Shown here: positions 59,099-64,000 of the stretch, piece after piece
Position numbering within the stretch: position 1 is the stretch's first letter
Layout of the letters: every line of letters starts with the position of its first letter
DNA from: UBA1161 sp049520395
GTDB lineage: Bacteria; Planctomycetota; Phycisphaerae; Tepidisphaerales; Tepidisphaeraceae
Direction of reading: 5' to 3'
DNA length: 64,000 nucleotides
Assembly: GCA_049520395.1 (NCBI GenBank)
Contig: JBEKPV010000004.1
Location: forward strand, 1 to 64,000
The notes under the pieces: model-generated
The model's input: only the letters and a program-made list of their open reading frames with translations
Database searches by the model: none
Told to the model about the DNA's origin: nothing
Program-made: the position numbers and the translations under genes

Positions 59099-60865
59099 AT
59101 GATCCGTTGCAAAAGTCGCATTTTGGCGTGTCTGGCGGCCGCGCTGGTCACCGGCCTCTACGCCGCCGCCGCCTGGCACAACGCCTTCGTCTACGACGAC
59201 CACGAAGTCATCGAAAACCAGTTTCCGCTCCATTCCTGGCAAGACCTATCCGAAATCTTCCGCGAACCGCATTATCTCAATTTCCCATATTACCGGCCCA
59301 TCACGCGGAGCACCTTCGCCATCCAGCGCGCGATCTCCGGCAACAATCCCCGCCCCTACCACCTCTTCAACGCGCTCTTAGCCGGATTAGCGACGCTCGC
59401 CGCCTACGGCCTCCTGCGGCAACGTATCTTCGCCTTAACGCCGCCGGCCGCCCTGCTGGCCGCGCTCTGGTTTTCCCTGCATCCCGCGATGTCGGAATGC
59501 GTCTACCCCGCCGCCAGCGGCCGCGAAACTCTCCTGGCAAACCTCCTCATGCTCCTCTCCACCTGGGCCTACCTACACCCCTCCATCCCCTCTCCCCGGT
59601 ACCCCGGGGAGAGGGCCAGGGTGAGGGGCAGCACACCCAACAGTCCAAGTTCACCCCCCCACCCCACCGATGCATGGAAAGGCGCAGCCACCTATTCCCT
59701 CGCCATGTTCTTCTTCGCCGCCGCATTACTCGCCAAAGAACAAGCCGCGGTCCTCCCGGCAATTTTTATTCTCGCCGATCTTCTGCTCCAAAAGCCGCGA
59801 TCGCATCGTTTACTCAGATATCTCCCCCCATTCATATTGCTAGCCGGCTATTTCCTCCTCCGCCATCTGATCTTCCAATCTCCCACACTAAATTGGGACA
59901 TCCAGAACCATCCCTTCGCCCCGCTCCTAAGTCTCCTCTACGGCCTGCAAACCGCCATCGCTCCCTTTACGACTCTACACTACGAACCCCCCCTTCACGT
60001 GTGGCTGGATCCTCCCCTGACGACAACCTGTCTAATCGTCCTCACCCTCCTGTGCGTCTGGATCGCCCGCAGCAAATCTCCCATCCCGCGCATCGCCCTC
60101 TTTTGGCTCGGGTGGTTCATTCTCATGCAATTACCCACCGCCCACATTTTCCGCCAGGAGGCGCCCTATTCCGAGCGTTACGTCGCGCTCGCTCTTCTAG
60201 CGGTTGCCGGCTCCGGTGCGATGCTCATCCAAAATCTCAAACGCCCGCTGGCTCGATATTCCGCGGCTGCCGTAGCCGTCCTCTGGATCGCCGGGCTCGG
60301 ATTCGTCAGCGTGCTCCGCGCCAGTTCTTATACCGACGACACATCGTTCGCCCTGCAATGGCTCAACACCAATCCCGAATCCGCCGGCGCCCACAACGGC
60401 CTGGGGCTCGTCGCCCAATCCGAACACAAGCCTTCGGTTGCCATCGATCAGTACACGCAGGCTCTGGAATTGGATCCCGACTCCAAAACCGCCCACAACA
60501 ATCTCGCCAATTTATTGGCCGACCGAAACGACTATGCTGCAGCCGCCGTGCATTACCGCTGGCTCCTGACTCAAAATGCCGAAGACGTTTCCGCCCTGGT
60601 GAATTACGCCCACATGCTCGGCCAGCAGGCCTACGCCCAGCACAATCCGGCCCTCCGCGATCAGGCTCATGCGATTCTGATTGATGCGATCAACCTCCGC
60701 CCCAATTACGCCCAGGCCCATTACATTCTGGCCATTTGGAACGAGACTTTCTCGACGCGCGATTCCGCCATTGCCGAATTTCAAAAGGCATTAGCCCTCC
60801 GCCCCGATCTCCCCGGCGCGCGCGATCGCCTGAACGCTCTGTTGTCGCTCACGTCGCGCCCATAA
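59099..60865 (+). CDS. TMTC-like membrane protein with C-terminal TPR repeats
   Basis: The ATG at 59099 gives 588 residues; an ATG 48 bases upstream would overlap the moeA start region and the likely -10 (TGTAAT at 59089). About ten hydrophobic segments span residues 10-425. The first loop has FVYDDHEVIENQ and NFPYYRPITRSTFAIQ, the acidic motif of TMTC / O-mannosyltransferase-like proteins, and HPAMSECVYPAASGRETLLA is also typical. Three or four TPR units occupy 440-585. A palindromic repeat is inserted in frame at about residues 163-177. Probable function: sugar transfer from a lipid carrier. Confidence 0.85.
   Translation: MIRCKSRILACLAAALVTGLYAAAAWHNAFVYDDHEVIENQFPLHSWQDLSEIFREPHYLNFPYYRPITRSTFAIQRAISGNNPRPYHLFNALLAGLATLAAYGLLRQRIFALTPPAALLAALWFSLHPAMSECVYPAASGRETLLANLLMLLSTWAYLHPSIPSPRYPGERARVRGSTPNSPSSPPHPTDAWKGAATYSLAMFFFAAALLAKEQAAVLPAIFILADLLLQKPRSHRLLRYLPPFILLAGYFLLRHLIFQSPTLNWDIQNHPFAPLLSLLYGLQTAIAPFTTLHYEPPLHVWLDPPLTTTCLIVLTLLCVWIARSKSPIPRIALFWLGWFILMQLPTAHIFRQEAPYSERYVALALLAVAGSGAMLIQNLKRPLARYSAAAVAVLWIAGLGFVSVLRASSYTDDTSFALQWLNTNPESAGAHNGLGLVAQSEHKPSVAIDQYTQALELDPDSKTAHNNLANLLADRNDYAAAAVHYRWLLTQNAEDVSALVNYAHMLGQQAYAQHNPALRDQAHAILIDAINLRPNYAQAHYILAIWNETFSTRDSAIAEFQKALALRPDLPGARDRLNALLSLTSRP
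59587..59629. repeat. Palindromic REP-like repeat inserted in frame in a coding sequence
   Basis: The core is CCCTCTCCCCGG-TACC-CCGGGGAGAGGG, 12-base arms with a 4-base loop, followed by a GTGAGGGG tail. I know this GGGAGAGGG...GTGAGGGG sequence as a dispersed repeat in many bacterial genomes, normally intergenic. Here it sits inside the TMTC-like gene and encodes SIPSPRYPGERARVRG in a loop between membrane segments. Confidence 0.75.
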
Positions 60866-60866
60866 C

Positions 60867-61571
60867 CTAAGAAAGCTTCAGCTCCAGGATTTTGGCAACC
60901 GCCCGCTGATACTCCGGCTTGAGATGCCGCCGTTTTTTTTCCCTCAAAATTGGCCTCACCTTGGCTCGATCCAAATTCAGATTTCGCACCAGCGGCAATT
61001 CCCACGATTCATATTCATCCGGCTTGCAGGTCTTCGTTTTTCCCAATGCCAATTGGATTCCCCTCACCGCATGCACCGCCAATTTCCGCTGAAAGGCTCG
61101 CGGGTCTGAGTTACTTTTCTTGTAAAGCTCAATCGAGTTCACAAAAACCGTCGCCGACTCATCGTGGCAAAACATCAGGTTAAACGGCACGCTGGTCGTC
61201 TTGCGCACCGTCACGGAATCCCCAAACCGCTTCCCCACATCGCTGACATTCCTGAAATCGGATCGAAATTGCACCCGCGGCATTCCCAGCATGCTCGCCA
61301 CCATATATTCCGCCACCGTCCCCGAATCCAATTCCAACCCATTCATATTCGCCAGCACAAAATCCCGCTCGATCATCGCCAGATAATCTTCCGCGCGAAT
61401 CGCTCGATCGCGACCCTCCTCCTGCGTCGCCATATCCTGCGGCAAATCGATCCGAATCATCCCCCGCGAGACTCGCTCGATCTCCCCCGCCAGCGCCCGA
61501 TTACCGATCAATTCCTGCCCGGAAAAAAGCCCACCGGCGAAATACCCGGCAAGTCTCACAGCACTTCCCAT
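60867..61571 (-). CDS. Nucleoside 2-deoxyribosyltransferase-fold protein
   Basis: The 234-residue protein shows the family plan in its first 110 residues: VRLAGYFAGGLFSGQELIGNRALAGEIE, an arginine-bearing EEGRDRAIRAED, then IERDFVLANMNGLELDSGTVAEYMVASMLGMP, where the Asp and the Glu in TVAE match substrate-binding and nucleophile positions. The remaining 120 residues, from the SFRNVSDVGKRFGD type region on, are not family-typical and end in a basic tail. The role could be nucleotide salvage or a base-modification step. It is convergent with the TMTC-like gene (1 base apart). Confidence 0.7.
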   Translation of the reverse strand: MGSAVRLAGYFAGGLFSGQELIGNRALAGEIERVSRGMIRIDLPQDMATQEEGRDRAIRAEDYLAMIERDFVLANMNGLELDSGTVAEYMVASMLGMPRVQFRSDFRNVSDVGKRFGDSVTVRKTTSVPFNLMFCHDESATVFVNSIELYKKSNSDPRAFQRKLAVHAVRGIQLALGKTKTCKPDEYESWELPLVRNLNLDRAKVRPILREKKRRHLKPEYQRAVAKILELKLS

Positions 61572-61610
61572 GTAAGCGACTTTACCGAAACGCGAAGCCC
61601 CCGCAATATT

Positions 61611-63395
61611 TCACGGCGCGGTTTTCCACGTCTGCCAAACCCGGTAAATCGTGCCATTGTCCACGGCCACATAGTCCACGTTGCCCGAAGCATCGAACGG
61701 GTGCTGATCGGCGCTGATCGAAACGATGTGGTCGTACCGGGGACCCGCGACCCCGTCGATTGCCACAAACCATTTATTCCCGATCTCCCCCTCGTATACG
61801 AAATGTTTGCTGTCGGCGCTGAACGCGTCCGATTTCGGCAGGAATTCGTCGCACAGCGGACCCTCCACGTTGTCCACCACAGCGACTTTGCTTTTCTTTT
61901 CCTTCACCGCCCAATACGCAACGCGCCTTCCGTCGGGGCTGAAGACCAGGGTGTCGAGCATAATCCACGGGTAAGGCGCCCCCTCTTTCCCGTCGACGAC
62001 CACAAATTCGCTGGTGCCTCTTTTGGCGTAATACGCGAAATGCCTGCCGTCGGCGCTAAATACCATGCTGCCCGCGCCGACGCCGTCGTACTGCGGACTT
62101 TCCACGCCGTCCAAAACAACCACCCATTTCGTATCTTTTCTGGCCGCGTACGCGCAATGTTTTCCATCCGCGCTGAACGTGACGGAATCCGAAACGCCGC
62201 TATAGGGCTGCGGCTTCTCTCCATCCACCACGACTTCCCATTGGTGGTCGTTGGCCGCGACATAGGCCAGCCGTTTCCCGTCCGGGCTGAATTGGAAAGA
62301 CCGGTCGATAACCACGTCGTTAACCGGGCCCGGCTTGCCGTCGCGCATCACAAACATCTTTCCCGCCTGTGCCACGCGGTACACAAAATGTTGACTGTCG
62401 GCGCTGAAAACGAACGCACGGGACGATCCGCGAATGATGTCCGATGGCGGTCCCTCCTGGCCGTCATAAATCACCACGCAGGTGTGGTCCTTGAAAGCCA
62501 GATACGCGAAGTGTTTGCTGTCCGGCGAGAACGCCATGGTTGGCAGCGCGATTCCCTGATAGAGCGGCCCGCCCTGGTTATCGACCACGACGCGCAACAT
62601 CGAGGGACCCAGATAGGCCAGATACATGAGGCGATTGCTGTCGGGGCTGAACCGGATGGATTCCTGCACCACGCCGTTGTTTGTCGGCCCTTCTTTGCCG
62701 TCCACCACCACGACATATTTGTCCAGCTTTTTTACGATATAGGCGACGTGCTTGCCGTCCGGACTGAAGACCAGGGACTCTTTGGCGATGGAGTCGTAAG
62801 CCGGACTCCACTGCCGATCCACGACCGCAAACCACTTCCCGCCGCTGGCGGCGAGATACGCCAAATGTTTGCCGTCAGGACTGAAAACCGGACCCTCCGG
62901 GCCCAGCGTGTCGCAGACTTGTCCGGCCCGTCCGTCGGCGACCACGAGCCATTGCTTGCCGATCCCCGCGACATAGACAACGCGCCGACTATCGGCACCA
63001 AATTTCAACGAATTGACTCCGATCGCGTCATACGAATTTCCATCTTCCTTCCCATCGACCACCGCGAGCCATTTAGCGCCGCTTCGGGCGACGTATCCCC
63101 ATCGACTGCTGTCCGGGCTAAAAATCAGACTGCGCGCGGAAACAAAATCGTACTTTTTTCCCGCTCGTCCATCCAAAACCGCGAACCATCCCGTCGCCGA
63201 ACGGCATACCGACGCGATGTGCCGACGATCTTTACTGTGCATTGAAAAAACGACCCCATCCGGCATCGGTCCCAGCGCCACCACCTTCACAGCGGCCACC
63301 GCCGCCGGACGAGATGTCTGCCCAAACGCAGCCGCCGCCGCGGCAAAAATCAGCACCCAAACCCATAAAATTCTTCGACAGACCATAGATCGCAT
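61611..63395 (-). CDS. Secreted WD40/TolB-like repeat-propeller protein
   Basis: The preferred start is the ATG at 63395 (MRSMVCRRILWVWVLIFAAAAAAFGQ), a signal peptide with cleavage near residue 27; an earlier ATG at 63644 only adds a nonspecific leader and lies over the sigma factor start. The mature protein has about 13 units of 42-43 residues of the form FSPDGKHLAYLAxxGGKWFAVVDGxxGPxYDxI, so nearly the whole length is one repeat array and could form one or two beta-propellers. No catalytic motif is seen. The N-terminus ends close to a divergent sigma factor. Confidence 0.8.
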   Translation of the reverse strand: MRSMVCRRILWVWVLIFAAAAAAFGQTSRPAAVAAVKVVALGPMPDGVVFSMHSKDRRHIASVCRSATGWFAVLDGRAGKKYDFVSARSLIFSPDSSRWGYVARSGAKWLAVVDGKEDGNSYDAIGVNSLKFGADSRRVVYVAGIGKQWLVVADGRAGQVCDTLGPEGPVFSPDGKHLAYLAASGGKWFAVVDRQWSPAYDSIAKESLVFSPDGKHVAYIVKKLDKYVVVVDGKEGPTNNGVVQESIRFSPDSNRLMYLAYLGPSMLRVVVDNQGGPLYQGIALPTMAFSPDSKHFAYLAFKDHTCVVIYDGQEGPPSDIIRGSSRAFVFSADSQHFVYRVAQAGKMFVMRDGKPGPVNDVVIDRSFQFSPDGKRLAYVAANDHQWEVVVDGEKPQPYSGVSDSVTFSADGKHCAYAARKDTKWVVVLDGVESPQYDGVGAGSMVFSADGRHFAYYAKRGTSEFVVVDGKEGAPYPWIMLDTLVFSPDGRRVAYWAVKEKKSKVAVVDNVEGPLCDEFLPKSDAFSADSKHFVYEGEIGNKWFVAIDGVAGPRYDHIVSISADQHPFDASGNVDYVAVDNGTIYRVWQTWKTAP

Positions 63396-63643
63396 TCCAT
63401 GAGTGGCACTGGCTTTAGCGCCCTCCCCATTCTGCTCGGCAAATTCAGCAAGCGCCTTCAATATTCCGCGCTCCCCCGCCGCTGCCGATTCCGCGCCAGA
63501 TTCGTAATCCGCTGCAGTATAAAGACTTATACAATTGTGCGGTCGTCCGATTCGCGCCGATATCTGCTTCGGGCCGCTACAATTGTCCATTTCCCCATCG
63601 TCGCGCACATTGCTCGGCTGTAGAGTCTCACAGGGCCGGTTCA

Positions 63644-64000
63644 ATGGACGCCACTCAGGTACTTCAGGAATACGCCGCCAGTCGTTCCGACGACGCCTTC
63701 CGATCCCTCGTCGATCAATATCTCGGCCTGGTTTATTCCGCCTGTCTTCGCCAATTGAAGGACCGCCACCATGCCGAGGACGCCACCCAGGCCGTCTTCA
63801 TCTTGCTCAGTCAAAAAGCCGGCGCCTTACACCAGAATTATCTCACCGGTTGGCTGCTGACCACCTCACGCTATGTCTGCGCCAACATCCGAAAACGGGA
63901 AACGCGCCTCAAGCGTCGCCAGCAGGAAGCGGCCATGAACCCAACCCATCAAATCCAATCGCCCCGCCTCGATCTCGTCGATCTTCTCGATGAAGCTCTT
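63644..64000 (+). CDS. ECF-type RNA polymerase sigma factor, N-terminal part
   Basis: The frame opens at ATG 63644 and runs off the window (119 residues visible). It reads MDATQVLQEYAASRSDDAFRSLVDQYLGLVYSACLRQL, region 2.1-2.2, then HHAEDATQAVFILLSQKAGALH (regions 2.3-2.4 with the DATQAVF helix) and GWLLTTSRYVCANIRKRE, the 2.4 tail. This is the planctomycete-type ECF sigma pattern, where a long C-terminal domain often follows. It is divergent from the repeat-propeller gene, which may be its target or an accessory; this is inference. Confidence 0.88.
   Translation, partial: MDATQVLQEYAASRSDDAFRSLVDQYLGLVYSACLRQLKDRHHAEDATQAVFILLSQKAGALHQNYLTGWLLTTSRYVCANIRKRETRLKRRQQEAAMNPTHQIQSPRLDLVDLLDEAL

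Noticed and set aside
58507..60684. Open frame over moeA and the TMTC-like gene on the plus strand
   Set aside because: It crosses two real genes in a different frame and is Arg/Pro/Ser-rich.
61164..63245. Long open frame opposite the repeat-propeller gene
   Set aside because: Its periodicity mirrors the repeat units of the real gene, and the sequence is His/Arg-rich without fold signals.

Overview
This 64 kb window is a GC-rich, gene-dense bacterial chromosome segment. The best guess for its source is a planctomycete, probably of the Phycisphaerae type. Pointers are the number of Ser/Thr kinases (one with an N-terminal zinc ribbon), a PqqD-M50-HlyD fusion beside a shortened SecA-like ATPase, a pseudopilin with an H-...-DGH tail, a TPR/GT41 glycosyltransferase, and tRNA genes without an encoded CCA. 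This assignment is inference from gene content. No rRNA, CRISPR array, phage or complete insertion sequence was seen.

Layout. 1-2.0 kb (minus): purM, a STAS protein and the start of a secreted protein. 2.1-4.3 kb (plus): a sugar isomerase-like TIM barrel and lysA. 4.3-14.2 kb (minus): a seven-gene unit reading HlyD adaptor, GAF-HlyD, PqqD-M50-HlyD, SecA-like ATPase, PIG-L deacetylase and two GT4 glycosyltransferases, with a good promoter at its head. This unit is the strongest candidate for a poorly described system: an export or envelope machine with a SecA-type motor, no ABC transporter, and linked sugar-modifying enzymes. 14.4-19.3 kb: a zincin, SppA, a zinc-ribbon membrane protein, a degenerate peptidoglycan-amidase fold, a kinase and an HtrA-like protease. 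19.3-30.2 kb (minus): a fused indolepyruvate ferredoxin oxidoreductase, then gltB-HEPN-small protein-gltD. Both the HEPN gene and gltD carry disruptions. 30.2-40.8 kb: a GT39-like membrane protein, an FHA-GAF-SpoIIE phosphatase divergent from two large membrane kinases, and an amidohydrolase. 40.8-44.8 kb (minus): PQQ-propeller lipoprotein, purH, trmB and a small lipoprotein. 45.0-48.0 kb: tRNA-Thr, tuf, rpmG, tRNA-Trp, secE and nusG, a translation/secretion cluster that stops at nusG. 48.0-54.6 kb: GT41 enzyme, pseudopilin, an RHH antitoxin with a PIN toxin remnant, cpsB-pilT and purQ. 54.7-64.0 kb: a thioredoxin-fold protein, a hypothetical, GSII-type glutamine synthetase with terminator, moeA plus a 37-residue ORF, a TMTC-like membrane/TPR protein carrying an in-frame palindromic repeat, a nucleoside deoxyribosyltransferase-like protein, a repeat-propeller protein and the start of an ECF sigma factor.

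Themes. Three purine genes (purM, purH, purQ) are scattered singly. Ammonia assimilation is represented by gltBD and glnA. Signalling by Ser/Thr phosphorylation is prominent. Three intergenic hairpins are built from tandem 7-bp units. Three genes (GAF-HlyD, HEPN, gltD) have a frameshift or stop in conserved sequence, which is either real decay or draft-assembly error.
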